Shown: positions 14,576 through 23,778, counted from the first letter of the stretch. The stretch: DNA of 25,793 bases from Thiomonas sp. (GCA_028706735.1 JAQTVS010000002.1:1-25793), one strand, 5' to 3'. Translations and numbers: made by a program. The notes: generated by a model not told the origin, from the sequence alone.

Positions 14576-15682
14576 ATGATTGAACCAATTTTTCGTTTAC
14601 GCCTTGCCATCACAGCGCAGGCTCTCAATCACGGCGGCGGCGCGGAACGTTACACGCGTGACGTTCTAGCCGGACTGCTTAACGTGGGCGTCCACCCACT
14701 CGTCATCGCTCGCAAAATCGATCTCACTCTGGTGCAGGCCCAACAGACTCGCTGCATCCCCGTCAGGATTCGTGGCGTTCCTCGGCTCTGGCGTAGCGCA
14801 ATGTTTGACCGAGCGGTACGGCGCATCTTGAACCGTGAAGCCATCGACTGCGTGTTTGGCATCAATCACAGCATTCATGCGGACATTGCTGTTTGCGGAG
14901 GAACACACCCTGGTTTTTTGCTGGCGATGGGGAGAAAACCTGGCTGGACGGATCAGAGCCAGATTGAACTCGAGCGAAAAAGCTACGCAAAAGCGGTGCG
15001 TATCGTGGCGCACTCTAACCGCATGCGCGACGAGTTGCAGCAGTTTTATCAATTGTCGTCCGGCAAAATCGAAGTGCTCTATCCTCCGGTGGACAGTTCC
15101 CGGTTCAAGCCTCTCGGCGCAGAAGACAGACAGCAAGCGCGTTTGCGTCTTGGACTGCCCGCTGACCGTGTGGTGTTCCTGCTCGCGTCGACAGGTCATG
15201 CGCGCAAAGGTTACGCCGAACTCCAGACGCTGTTCTCCCAAACAAAGCTCCCGATTTGCCTTGCCGTTGCGGGACGTCCACTACCGCAGCCTGCCCCCAA
15301 CATCATTGAACTGGGGTACAGATCAGACATAGAAACCGTCTTCGCCGCAGTGGATTACACCGTGATCGCCTCGCTTTACGAGCCTTTCGGCCTGGTTGGC
15401 GTCGAATCGGTTCTATGCGGCACACCTGTCGTGATTGCTCAAAACGTGGGAAGCGCAGAAGTCTTAGATGCCAGCGCAAAAATCGATTTCTCGCTGCGCG
15501 ATCCAAAATTCCTCGCACAATCGATAGCCGATGCGTGTTCAAAAGCCTTGCGAGGTGAACACCGCATTGCTGACCCACTCAACGCTTTGCTCTATGACCC
15601 CAGCGTGCAAACCCATGTCCATCGGCTGCTAAAAATCTTTCAGTCCTGTGCTGACGAACCCATATCCCCGATCCATCCTTGA
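14576..15682 (+). CDS. Family 4 glycosyltransferase (GT-B fold)
   Basis: The predicted protein has 368 residues. The N-terminal domain begins LRLAITAQALNHGGGAERYTRDVLAGL, a glycine-rich acceptor-side motif found in WaaG-like enzymes. The C-terminal donor domain has GHARKGYAEL, and SLYEPFGLVGVESVLCGTPVVIAQNVGSAEVL, which contains the EPFGLVxVE pattern (EX7E type) of retaining GT4 enzymes. It likely extends the lipopolysaccharide core or O-chain. It lies nine bases after the previous gene in the same operon and ends three bases before the convergent msbA stop. A WaaG (core heptose glucosyltransferase) role is possible but not certain. Confidence 0.88.
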   Translation: MIEPIFRLRLAITAQALNHGGGAERYTRDVLAGLLNVGVHPLVIARKIDLTLVQAQQTRCIPVRIRGVPRLWRSAMFDRAVRRILNREAIDCVFGINHSIHADIAVCGGTHPGFLLAMGRKPGWTDQSQIELERKSYAKAVRIVAHSNRMRDELQQFYQLSSGKIEVLYPPVDSSRFKPLGAEDRQQARLRLGLPADRVVFLLASTGHARKGYAELQTLFSQTKLPICLAVAGRPLPQPAPNIIELGYRSDIETVFAAVDYTVIASLYEPFGLVGVESVLCGTPVVIAQNVGSAEVLDASAKIDFSLRDPKFLAQSIADACSKALRGEHRIADPLNALLYDPSVQTHVHRLLKIFQSCADEPISPIHP

Positions 15683-15685
15683 TCT

Positions 15686-17446
15686 TCAGATCGGTGCTGT
15701 CGAGAGATGAAACTGCATATGGTGCAACTGCGCATACAGGCCGCCTTTCTGCAGCAGTTCCTCTTGCGTGCCAAGTTCGATCAGGCGCCCTTCATCGAGC
15801 ACGGCGATGCGGTGGCAGTGGGCAATGGTGGCTAGGCGGTGGGCGATGACGATGGTGGTGCGGCCTTCCATCAGGCGGTTGATGGCCTGCTGCACCAGGC
15901 GCTCGCTTTCGGCGTCGAGCGCGCTGGTGGCTTCGTCGAGGATGAGCAAGGGGGCGTTGCGGTAGAGCGCACGGGCAATGGAAAGCCGCTGGCGCTGCCC
16001 GCCTGAGAGCTGCGAGCCGTTGTGGCCCACGGGCGCTTGCAAGCCCCCTGGCAAGCTGCGCACAAACTCGCCCAGCGCGGCGGCATTGAGCGCATCCCAG
16101 GCGCGGCTTTCATTGACCTCTGAGCCAAAGCTGACGTTGGCGCCAATGCTGTCGTTGAGCAGCACCACGTCTTGCCCGACGTAGGCGATCTGCTCGCGCA
16201 GGCTGTGCAGATTCCAGTCGCGCAGCGGCACGCCGTCGAGCAGCAGGCGGCCCTGGGTGGGCTCCAGCAAACGCGGCACGAGGCGCATGAGGGTGGTCTT
16301 GCCGGCGCCAGAGGGGCCGACGAGCGCGAGGCTCTCGCCCGCCTGAACCTGCAGGGTGATGCCGTCGAGCACCGGGCGATCCATGGCGCCGATGGTGACG
16401 CCGACGTTGTCAAACGCCAGTTCACCGCGCGCCCGATCTGTGGCGTGGCCGCCGGTGTCTTGCTCTTGCGGCGCGTTGACGATGGCCTGCAGGCGATTGA
16501 GCGAAGACAGCGCACGCACCATGGGCTGGACGATGTCGGCCACGCGGCGCAGCGGGGAGAGCGTCATCATCATCGCGGTAATGAAAGCCACAAACCCGCC
16601 CACGCTGTGCTGCCCCGACACATCGCTCTGCCACATGGCAAACACAATGACCACCGAGACCGCCAGCGCCGACAGCCACTGCGACACCGGCGTGGTGGTC
16701 GATCCCGAGACGAGTGTTTTCACCGTGGTGCGGCGCAAGGACTGGTTGATGCGATCGAACCGAGCGGCAAAACCGCTTTGCGCGTTGTGCACGCGAATCA
16801 CCGGCGCGGCCAGCATGCCCTCTTCCAGCGCGTAAGAGGTTTCCTCCGCCGCCTTCTGCATCTGCGCATTCAGCCGCTTGGCGCGTCGGCTGATGATGCG
16901 CATGGTGAAAATCAGCGGCAGCAGAATGGCCAATGTGAGTAACGTCAGGCTCCAGTTGACCCACAGCAGATAGCCGAACAAGGCGATCAAAGTGAAGCTG
17001 TCGCGCACCAGGGTGAGCAGGCCCGGAAAGATCATGCCGAGCGCAAGCTGCGCCTCGTACACAGACGCTCCTATGAGGCTGCTGGCGCTCTCGCGCTGGA
17101 GTTGCGCCAATTGCGCATGCACAATCTGCCCGTAAACCAGCTCCCGCACCCGCGCGAGCACGTTTTGCGTCAGCCACTGTGTGAGAAACTGCGAGGCCAG
17201 CCAGGCAAGCCCCCGCACCGTGAACAAGCCCATGAGCACCGCAGGCACAGCCCACAAGGGAAAGTCTCGCTTCGTCGAGAAGCCCACGTCGAGCACATGC
17301 TTCATCAACGCTGGAAGCACTGGCTCGGTCGCTGCCACAATCGCGGCGAAAAGCACGATGAGCAAGGCGGCAGAACGGTTGCGGGGGTTGGCGTTGAAGA
17401 GTTGCCGCAGCAAAAGCCATCCATGGCGATCATGCCCCGTTAGCAT
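15686..17446 (-). CDS. msbA: Lipid A export ABC transporter, permease/ATP-binding protein MsbA
   Basis: The predicted 586-residue half-transporter flips lipid A-core across the inner membrane as a homodimer. An N-terminal membrane domain of six helices (residues 20-320) is followed by the ATPase domain: Walker A GPSGAGKT at 377-384, Q-loop YVGQD, signature LSGGQ at 480-484, Walker B LLILDE at 500-505 and the H-loop VIAHR. A GTG nine bases upstream (17455) would add three residues; I chose the ATG at 17446, though neither has a clear ribosome site. The gene faces the glycosyltransferase operon tail to tail with a three-base gap and diverges from the O-antigen ligase-like gene. The setting among lipopolysaccharide genes supports MsbA over a general multidrug exporter. 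Confidence 0.9.
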   Translation of the reverse strand: MLTGHDRHGWLLLRQLFNANPRNRSAALLIVLFAAIVAATEPVLPALMKHVLDVGFSTKRDFPLWAVPAVLMGLFTVRGLAWLASQFLTQWLTQNVLARVRELVYGQIVHAQLAQLQRESASSLIGASVYEAQLALGMIFPGLLTLVRDSFTLIALFGYLLWVNWSLTLLTLAILLPLIFTMRIISRRAKRLNAQMQKAAEETSYALEEGMLAAPVIRVHNAQSGFAARFDRINQSLRRTTVKTLVSGSTTTPVSQWLSALAVSVVIVFAMWQSDVSGQHSVGGFVAFITAMMMTLSPLRRVADIVQPMVRALSSLNRLQAIVNAPQEQDTGGHATDRARGELAFDNVGVTIGAMDRPVLDGITLQVQAGESLALVGPSGAGKTTLMRLVPRLLEPTQGRLLLDGVPLRDWNLHSLREQIAYVGQDVVLLNDSIGANVSFGSEVNESRAWDALNAAALGEFVRSLPGGLQAPVGHNGSQLSGGQRQRLSIARALYRNAPLLILDEATSALDAESERLVQQAINRLMEGRTTIVIAHRLATIAHCHRIAVLDEGRLIELGTQEELLQKGGLYAQLHHMQFHLSTAPI

Positions 17447-17625
17447 TTGGCACACATCAAGTCGATTTGTTTAATCATGCGATTCATACAGGTTTGTTCT
17501 GCACCTAAGCGCGCTCTTGTGGCCACTCTGAAATACCTGATCACCGGGCAGCATATCTGTGGGCTTGTGCACAAGCGCGGCTCCAGCCCGCCACTATCGG
17601 CCGAATGCCCGTTCGGTGAAGCCCC

Positions 17626-19134
17626 ATGCTAGTGGCTGAGGGGCCCCAGCGCGTCACCGCACCAAGATATGTGCTGGCTACGGTCGCGATCCTTCTGCTT
17701 GCCTATCCGGTTTTGACACTGACCGTGGCAGGTGCTGTCAACAGCATTTTTTTTGTGTTGTTTTTGATCAGCGTCGTCGCATTGCTGCGCGGTCTCTGGC
17801 CTTGCACTGCTCCCTCTCAAGGAAACGCCGTGCCGCCCCAAGTTTTCTTGACCCCCACGGGGGACGGGCTGAGCGCAGTCCGTCCCTGGGGGCGCTCTCA
17901 AGGAAACGCAGGGCCGTCCCAAGTTTTCTTGCCCCCCACGGGGGCCGGGCTGGGCGCAGCCCGGCCCTGGGGGCGCCCAGCAGCCAAAGATTGCAGCACT
18001 GACCCGCTGTCAACGCGCGCTGCTTGGATCTATTTCTTATCCATGGCGGCCCTGCCCATTGCTGTATTCATGAGCCAGTGGGCCAATCAGCGTTGGGGGT
18101 GGCCTTATTACGATGCAGTCTCTCGCTTCCTGCTGTCTACACCGATTTTTTTTGCTCTACGCAAATATCCACCCCAATATCTATTACCCGTTTGGCCAGG
18201 CTTGATCCTTGGTGCATTTGCAGCATGCGGTTTGGCGCTCTGGTTTCCGCATAACTGGGGAGGAGGTGATGGTTTGGATCGCATCGGTTCCTCCTTTGTC
18301 AATCCGATCCATTTCGGCGATATCGCATTGACCATGGGGGTACTCCCAGTGTTTGGGCTTGGATGGCGCAGCACATCCCGACCCTCCGTCGGCATCTGGT
18401 ACTTTCTGTTTGCCGCATTGTCATTGCTCGCCGGAATCTATGCCTCGATCCTTTCTGGCTCTCGGGGCGGCTGGGTGGCCATGCCCGTATTTGCGCTGTT
18501 GGCTTACTGCATCCACCGAACCAGGCTACCCACATGGCAAGCTTTTACTGGCGCGTTTGCACTGTTGCTCTTGGCCATCTTGACCTATGCCTTGATGCCG
18601 GAAATCCACCACCGCATCAATATGGTTGCCAACAATCTGCATTCTTTTGATCAAGGCAATGAAAATACGTCAATTGGTGTTCGGTTCCAGCTATGGAAGG
18701 CCGCTTTACTCATTTTTGCCGAACATCCAATTTTCGGAGTGGGGATGGGCGGTTTCAAGGCACTGATGGAACCCATGCAGCAGGCAGGTCAGCTCACCCC
18801 ATTCGCCGCCGATTTTGGCCGCCAAGAGGTCCATAGTGAATTGCTGTCTCGCCTCTCACAGCTCGGTATTGTGGGACTGGCAGCGATCATGGTCGTTTAC
18901 CTCGTACCGTCTTGGTTGTTCTTGCAGCGCCTGCGCGCTTCACACCCGGCTTCGCGGGCTTCGGCACGCATGGGACTAGCCCTAGTTTGCGGATTCTTTG
19001 TCTATGGATTGACGGTTGAAACCTTCGACCTCACCATGACTGCCGCTTTTTATGCACTCACTGTGGCTGTACTGCTCGCGGCCGCCTACCCACAAGCCTC
19101 CAGGACAGATCGCCCATCATGTTCAGCATCCTGA
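17626..19134 (+). CDS. O-antigen ligase (WaaL/Wzy_C) family membrane protein with in-frame repeats
   Basis: The predicted 502-residue membrane protein has about ten hydrophobic segments. The Wzy_C/O-antigen ligase domain is shown by SILSGSRGGWVAMPVFALLA and by RFQLWKAALLIFAEHPIFGVGMGGFKALM, with a large loop before FGRQEVHSELLSRLSQLGIVGL. It would join O-polysaccharide to lipid A-core in the periplasm (WaaL), or polymerise O-units (Wzy); the two cannot be separated here. Residues 64-117 are two copies of a 27-residue unit (SQGNAVPPQVFL..., SQGNAGPSQVFL...) coded by a palindromic DNA repeat inserted between the second and third membrane segments. Without it the length would be about 448, nearer the family norm. 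The 3' end overlaps the next glycosyltransferase by 16 bases. Confidence 0.88.
   Translation: MLVAEGPQRVTAPRYVLATVAILLLAYPVLTLTVAGAVNSIFFVLFLISVVALLRGLWPCTAPSQGNAVPPQVFLTPTGDGLSAVRPWGRSQGNAGPSQVFLPPTGAGLGAARPWGRPAAKDCSTDPLSTRAAWIYFLSMAALPIAVFMSQWANQRWGWPYYDAVSRFLLSTPIFFALRKYPPQYLLPVWPGLILGAFAACGLALWFPHNWGGGDGLDRIGSSFVNPIHFGDIALTMGVLPVFGLGWRSTSRPSVGIWYFLFAALSLLAGIYASILSGSRGGWVAMPVFALLAYCIHRTRLPTWQAFTGAFALLLLAILTYALMPEIHHRINMVANNLHSFDQGNENTSIGVRFQLWKAALLIFAEHPIFGVGMGGFKALMEPMQQAGQLTPFAADFGRQEVHSELLSRLSQLGIVGLAAIMVVYLVPSWLFLQRLRASHPASRASARMGLALVCGFFVYGLTVETFDLTMTAAFYALTVAVLLAAAYPQASRTDRPSCSAS
17815..17976. repeat. Two tandem 81-bp palindromic repeats inside the O-antigen ligase-like gene
   Basis: The units start at 17815 and 17896. 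Each is 81 bases (27 codons), so the reading frame is kept. Each contains three inverted repeats in order: CAAGGAAAC with GTTTTCTTG, CCCCC-AC-GGGGG, and a longer hairpin that in the second copy is perfect (GCCGGGCTG, loop GGCG, CAGCCCGGC). The same layout appears in diverged form at 6734-6818 next to dnaE, which marks it as a dispersed REP-like family. The C/G-rich units stand out against the more AT-rich host gene. Confidence 0.9.
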
Positions 19135-20054
19135 TTCCCACATGGAACAATTTGCCATATCTTGAGTTGTGCATCAACAGCATCCGCGAGCACTCTTGCG
19201 CGGACCACGAGATTCTGGTGCATGTCAACGAGGGATCGGATGGCACCTTGCGCTGGCTGCAGGATCAAGGCATACGCCACAGCCACTCCAGTGGAAACAT
19301 CGGAATTTGTCTGGCTGTCAATCACTTGGCTGCAATGGCGACACAAAAATGGCTGCTTTACATGAACGACGACATGGTGTGCTGTCCCGGGTGGGATACC
19401 GCACTGATCGAAAAGATTCGCTCGGCCCAGGACGATAAATTGTTCTTGTCCTCCATTTTGCTAGAACCCATATTAACCAGAAATGATCGGGTGATCACGC
19501 AGGATCACGGGCGCACGCCCGGCAATTTCGATGCTGCAGGCTTGCTGCAACATTACATGGATGTTCCTCGGGATAACATGGCTGGCCGTGCCTCACAACC
19601 CACATTAATCGCCAAGCGTTGGTGGATCATGGTCGGTGGTTATAGCTTGGAATTCAGCCCTGGGATGAGTTCAGATGACGATTTGCTCATCAAGCTCTGG
19701 ATCGTCGGATTTCGCCACTTCGAGATCGTTGCGGCAAGCCGCCTTTACCATTTTGCCTGCAGCAGCACAGGCCGCGTACGCAAAAACAGAGGCTCACGTG
19801 AATTTGCACTGAAATGGGGGATTACCCAAGGCGAATTTATGCGCAACTACCTATTGAAATCTCACGGTGAAAAAGCGGATGCCCTGATGAACTGCATCCC
19901 CAAACCGACGCTGAGCGGAAGATTCAAACGCGCCATCCACGGTCTGCTGTCCAGTATTCCACTGGGAGACATTTCGGCCTGGAACGCAACGCCAGGACTG
20001 ATTTTTTCCGACTGGCGCATTGATGTTGACGTTGATCCAGAGGATGGCCGTTGA
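19119..20054 (+). CDS. Family 2 glycosyltransferase
   Basis: The predicted 311-residue protein starts MFSILIPTWNNLPYLELCINSIREHS, the usual GT-A nucleotide-binding strand, and carries LLYMNDDMVCCPGWD with the acidic metal-binding residues. A later SSDDDLLIKLW matches the acceptor-side acidic motif. It probably adds a sugar to the lipopolysaccharide core or O-chain. The gene overlaps the O-antigen ligase-like gene by 16 bases and its stop overlaps the next ATG (TGATG), so it is the middle gene of a coupled three-gene operon. Donor and linkage are unknown. Confidence 0.87.
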   Translation: MFSILIPTWNNLPYLELCINSIREHSCADHEILVHVNEGSDGTLRWLQDQGIRHSHSSGNIGICLAVNHLAAMATQKWLLYMNDDMVCCPGWDTALIEKIRSAQDDKLFLSSILLEPILTRNDRVITQDHGRTPGNFDAAGLLQHYMDVPRDNMAGRASQPTLIAKRWWIMVGGYSLEFSPGMSSDDDLLIKLWIVGFRHFEIVAASRLYHFACSSTGRVRKNRGSREFALKWGITQGEFMRNYLLKSHGEKADALMNCIPKPTLSGRFKRAIHGLLSSIPLGDISAWNATPGLIFSDWRIDVDVDPEDGR

Positions 20055-20827
20055 TGCCCGGCGTCTCCGCCATACTGATCACTAGGAACGAACAACACAA
20101 CCTAGCAGCCTGCTTGGAAGGGCTGTCTTGGTGTGCAGAAATCATCGTCGTGGACAGCGGCAGCACTGACGGCTCAGTAGAGCTTGCGCGGCATCTGGGC
20201 GCTCGGGTGGAGTCTCGAGAGGATTGGGTCGGCTTCGGACCACAGAAAAACCGTGCGCTCGATCTTGCACGAGGAGATTGGGTATTTTCCATTGACGCTG
20301 ATGAGCGCGTGACACCGGCTTTGGCGGAGGAAATTCAATCTGCGGTGCAGCGCGCCGATGCGCCGGACGCGTTTTCTCTGCCGCGTCTGTCGAGCTATTG
20401 TGGGCAGTTCATGCGTCATGGCGGTTGGTACCCCGACCGGGTGGTGCGGGTGTTTAGACGGGGCAAGGCTCGGTTTTCGGAAGATATCGTCCACGAATCC
20501 GTGCAGGTTCAAGGCGCTGTCGGCCAGTTACACCATAATCTGCTGCATATCAGCTATCGCTCGCTCGACGATGTGCTGGAAAAGATGAACCGGTACTCCA
20601 GCGCTGGGGCCGAGAAACTGGCCGCGCGAGGGCGCCGAACCAGCTTGGCAACCGCGCTGGGCAAAAGTCTGTGGGCGTTCATACGTACTTATTTGATTAG
20701 GCGAGGTTTTCTCGATGGGCGCTTAGGTTTTGTGCTAGCGTGTGGCATCGCCCATGAAACTTGGTATCGCTACCTGAAGCTGTGGCTGGCGCAGCGCGCC
20801 ATCACCGATAAGAAGTTGTCCCCTTGA
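20054..20827 (+). CDS. waaE: WaaE/KdtX-like lipopolysaccharide core glycosyltransferase
   Basis: The predicted 257-residue family 2 enzyme begins GVSAILITRNEQHNLAACLEGLSWCAEIIVVDSGSTDGSVELA, the hallmark N-terminus of the WaaE group. FSIDADERV supplies the metal-binding DxD. The segment GGWYPDRVVRVFRRGKARF, followed by VHESV, is also typical. WaaE of Klebsiella and Serratia adds glucose to the first core heptose. I chose the ATG at 20054, which overlaps the preceding stop (TGATG); a TTG three bases earlier adds nothing. About 200 bases of AT-richer spacer without a gene separate it from tolB. The exact substrate in this organism is inferred from family only. Confidence 0.88.
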   Translation: MPGVSAILITRNEQHNLAACLEGLSWCAEIIVVDSGSTDGSVELARHLGARVESREDWVGFGPQKNRALDLARGDWVFSIDADERVTPALAEEIQSAVQRADAPDAFSLPRLSSYCGQFMRHGGWYPDRVVRVFRRGKARFSEDIVHESVQVQGAVGQLHHNLLHISYRSLDDVLEKMNRYSSAGAEKLAARGRRTSLATALGKSLWAFIRTYLIRRGFLDGRLGFVLACGIAHETWYRYLKLWLAQRAITDKKLSP

Positions 20828-21025
20828 TCAAGCGCGGCCTGCCAACGCGCCGGAACCAATCCCCTATTTGCAACTCAGTCTTGTTGTCGTCTTGTTCTGA
20901 TTCAATTGCGCATCGCAGCAAGACTTGCGAATTTTTACGCCGACGGATCTCTTGCCCTTCTTAGAATTTCAACTCTGTGCTCGCTTCGGCTCCGCTGACG
21001 CGATCCGCCCTTCTACCGATACTTC

Positions 21026-22342
21026 ATGCTGCGACGCCGTTTTGTTCTAGGTTCCCTCTCCGCTCCGCTCGTCCGCGGGACGGCTTCGTTTGTCGGGCTC
21101 GCCGCGCTGGCCAACTCGGCGCAGGCGCAGTTCAAGGTGGATGTCTCCGGCATCGGCGCCACGCAGATTCCCGTGGGCATCGGCGCGTTCCGCGACCTGA
21201 ACCATTGCCCGCAGCCGATTGCCGACATCGTGCGCGCCGATCTCACGCGCAGCGGGCTGTTCGCCGTGAGCAATCTGAGTGGGCAAACGCTCACCGAGCA
21301 AGGCCCGCCGAATTACGCCGCGTGGCGCACGCAAAATCTCGAAGCGGTGGCCGGGGGCAGCGTGGCGCAGATGGCGGGCGGGCGTTGGCAGGTGCAGTTC
21401 CGACTGTGGGACGCGACAAAGCAGGCCGATCTCGGCGGCCTGGCGCTCACCGTCATGCCGGGCGATCTGCGGCTGGCTGCGCACAAGATCAGCGATTACA
21501 TCTACCAGAAGCTCACAGGGCAGCGCGGGGTGTTCGCCACGCGCATCGCCTACATCACCAAGGCGGGGCAGCACAATTTTTCGCTCAACATTGCCGACAG
21601 CGATGGCGCGAATCCACAGTTTGCGCTGCGCAGCCGCGAGCCGCTGCTCTCGCCAGTGTGGTCGCCCAACGGGCAGGAACTGGCCTATGTTTCGTTCGAG
21701 ACCGGCAAGCCCGTCGTCTTTATGCAGGATGTGCGCAGCGGCGCACGGCGCGCAGTGGCCAATTTCAAGGGATCGAACAGCGCGCCGGCGTTCTCGCCGG
21801 ATGGCGGCACGTTGGCCGTGGTGCTGACCCTCACTGGCCGTTCGCAGATTTATCTGATGCCCAGCAAAGGCGGCACGCCGCGGCAACTCATGCGTTCGTA
21901 CTCGATCGATACCGAGCCGACTTTCGCGCCCGACGGGAAGAATCTGTATTTCGTCAGCGACCGCGATGGCGGCCCGCAGGTTTACAAGGTCGGGCTGAAT
22001 GGCGGCGGCGTGCAGCGCATCACCTACAGCGGCGGCTACAACGTCAGTCCAGCCATCAGCCCGGACGGCAAGACGCTGGTCTATATTTCACAACAAGGCA
22101 GTAGTTACCAGCTCTGGTCGATCAATCTTGCCACCAACGCCACCCAGCTGCTCGATGACGGCAGCGACTGCGGCCACCCGAGTTTTGCCCCGAATGGCCA
22201 GATCGTGCTTTATTCTGCGGGTGGGCGCGGCGGTGAAGTGCTCAAGACCGTCTCTATCGACGGGCGTGTGCGCTCCACTCTGTCGCAGGCCGGTGTGCAG
22301 GTGCGCGAGCCCAGCTGGGGGCCCTGGACGCCGGATCGCTGA
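21026..22342 (+). CDS. tolB: Tol-Pal system periplasmic beta-propeller protein TolB
   Basis: The predicted protein has 438 residues, normal for TolB. The signal peptide MLRRRFVLGSLSAPLVRG...ANSAQA has consecutive arginines and a Tat-like RRRFVLG, so export through the Tat route is possible. The N-terminal domain (residues 35-160) is followed by a six-bladed propeller with recurring SPDG/APDG motifs (SPVWSPNGQELAYVS, APAFSPDGGTLAVVL, EPTFAPDGKNLYFVS, SPAISPDGKTLVYIS). TolB binds Pal and TolA and helps the outer membrane constrict at division. pal follows after about 70 bases. The usual upstream tolQ, tolR and tolA are not here; the preceding gene is a glycosyltransferase. Confidence 0.96.
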   Translation: MLRRRFVLGSLSAPLVRGTASFVGLAALANSAQAQFKVDVSGIGATQIPVGIGAFRDLNHCPQPIADIVRADLTRSGLFAVSNLSGQTLTEQGPPNYAAWRTQNLEAVAGGSVAQMAGGRWQVQFRLWDATKQADLGGLALTVMPGDLRLAAHKISDYIYQKLTGQRGVFATRIAYITKAGQHNFSLNIADSDGANPQFALRSREPLLSPVWSPNGQELAYVSFETGKPVVFMQDVRSGARRAVANFKGSNSAPAFSPDGGTLAVVLTLTGRSQIYLMPSKGGTPRQLMRSYSIDTEPTFAPDGKNLYFVSDRDGGPQVYKVGLNGGGVQRITYSGGYNVSPAISPDGKTLVYISQQGSSYQLWSINLATNATQLLDDGSDCGHPSFAPNGQIVLYSAGGRGGEVLKTVSIDGRVRSTLSQAGVQVREPSWGPWTPDR

Positions 22343-22414
22343 TCCAGCCATTGTTCTTTTCCCATTTCTGACTTCCCCTTTTTTCCCACCATCCCGTTTC
22401 GATCGGAGAATCAC

Positions 22415-22963
22415 GTGAACATGCGCTCTACCCTGGTTTTCACCGCACTTGCCGCCGCCCTTGCCCTTGGCGGCTGCGCCTCGCCCGTCCCTGTGAAGCA
22501 GGCGCCTGTCGAGTCGAAGGCGCCCACCTCCGTTGAAGGCGGCGCCGCAGGCGCCAACGCCAGCGGCGCCGGCCAGAACCAGGTCGCTGCGGTGCAGGCT
22601 CCTGCCGAGACCAACGCCGGTCCTGGCCCCAACGTGCCCAAGAGCGTTTATTTCGCATTCAACAGCTACACGGTGGAGAGCCAGTACACCCCGGTGCTCA
22701 ACGCCAACGCCACTTACCTGACCCAGCATCCGCAAGCGCATGTGCAATTGCAGGGCAACACCGACGCGCGCGGCAGCCGCGAATACAACCTGGCGCTGGG
22801 CCAGAAGCGCGCCGACGCGGTGATGAAGGGCATGGAACTCCTCGGCGTGAAACCCTCGCAGATGGAAGCCATCAGCTACGGCAAGGAAAAGCCCAAGGCG
22901 CTGGGCACGACCGAGGCGGACTACGCCGAAAACCGCCGTGTTGACATCGTTTATCAACGATGA
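22415..22963 (+). CDS. pal: Peptidoglycan-associated lipoprotein Pal
   Basis: The predicted protein has 182 residues. The GTG at 22415 fits best because GGAG lies six bases upstream; the ATG at 22421 would be twelve bases away. A lipoprotein signal ends with the lipobox LGGC, giving an acylated Cys near residue 21. A flexible Ala/Pro/Gly-rich linker (residues 25-75) leads to the OmpA-like domain. That domain has VYFAFNSYTVESQYTPVL, the peptidoglycan-binding NTDARGSREYNLALGQKRADAV, and a C-terminal NRRVDIVY. Pal anchors the outer membrane to peptidoglycan and is released by TolB. The stop overlaps the cpoB start (ATGA). Confidence 0.96.
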   Translation: MNMRSTLVFTALAAALALGGCASPVPVKQAPVESKAPTSVEGGAAGANASGAGQNQVAAVQAPAETNAGPGPNVPKSVYFAFNSYTVESQYTPVLNANATYLTQHPQAHVQLQGNTDARGSREYNLALGQKRADAVMKGMELLGVKPSQMEAISYGKEKPKALGTTEADYAENRRVDIVYQR

Positions 22964-23778
22964 CCAGCTCCCGCTCCTTTCTGCGGATCGTTGCTCCGCT
23001 GCGCCATGCGCAGCGCGTCCTGCCGGCAACGCTGCTGGCGGCGGGGCTGTGCATCGGGATGGCGGCGCCAGCCCATGCCGACATGTTTCCGGACAACGAG
23101 GCCCGACGCGCCATTCTTGATCTGCGCAACCAGGTGACGCAAAGCCAGCAGGCCACGCAGGCGCAGCTCGCCCAGCAGGCGCAGCAAATCCAACAGATCC
23201 GCAATTCCCTGCTTGACCTGTCCAACCAGATCGAGCAGATGCGCGGGGAAATTGCCCAGGTGCGCGGCAAGCAGGACGCCGCCACGCAGCAGCTCAACGA
23301 CGCGCTGGGCAAGCTGCAGACCAGCCAGCAACAGCTCACCCAGCGCCTCAAGCCGCTGGAGCCGGTGCAGGTGCAGATCAACGGCCAGCCGTACACGGTG
23401 CAGCCCGCTGAAAAGGCCGCTTTCGATCAAGCGCTCGCCACCTTCCGCAATGGCGACTTTGCCGGCAGCGCCACGCAGTTGAAGGCCTTCCTCGCGCAAT
23501 ATCCTGCGAGCCCTTACGACGCCGACGCCCAGTACTGGCTGGCGAATGCCCAGTACGCGCAAAAGCAGTACAAGGACGCCATCGCCACCTTTCAGGGACT
23601 GATTCAGAGCAGCCCAAACAACCCGCGTCTGCCAGAAGCCATGCTGGGTCTGGCGAACTGCCAGATCGAGGTGCGGCAAATTACCGCTGCGCGCAAGACG
23701 CTGAACGAACTGGTGAAGACCTACCCGCAGTCGGAAGCCGCGCAGGCCGGGCGCGACCGGCTGGCCAAGCTGCGGTGA
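22960..23778 (+). CDS. cpoB: Cell division coordinator CpoB (YbgF)
   Basis: The predicted 272-residue periplasmic protein starts with a signal peptide cleaved after AHA near residue 40. A coiled coil follows (residues about 46-120), rich in Gln and Ala, as in the YbgF trimerisation domain ([20 protein letters not shown]). The C-terminal TPR region begins [32 protein letters not shown] and continues with [30 protein letters not shown]. CpoB links the Tol system to PBP1b during constriction. Its ATG overlaps the pal stop and its own stop overlaps the queC start as GTGA, so the three are translationally linked. Confidence 0.95.
   Translation: MTSSRSFLRIVAPLRHAQRVLPATLLAAGLCIGMAAPAHADMFPDNEARRAILDLRNQVTQSQQATQAQLAQQAQQIQQIRNSLLDLSNQIEQMRGEIAQVRGKQDAATQQLNDALGKLQTSQQQLTQRLKPLEPVQVQINGQPYTVQPAEKAAFDQALATFRNGDFAGSATQLKAFLAQYPASPYDADAQYWLANAQYAQKQYKDAIATFQGLIQSSPNNPRLPEAMLGLANCQIEVRQITAARKTLNELVKTYPQSEAAQAGRDRLAKLR

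Noticed and set aside
17447..17632. 61-codon + strand frame between msbA and the O-antigen ligase-like gene
   Set aside because: No ribosome site or motif; the region is better explained as the divergent promoter spacer.
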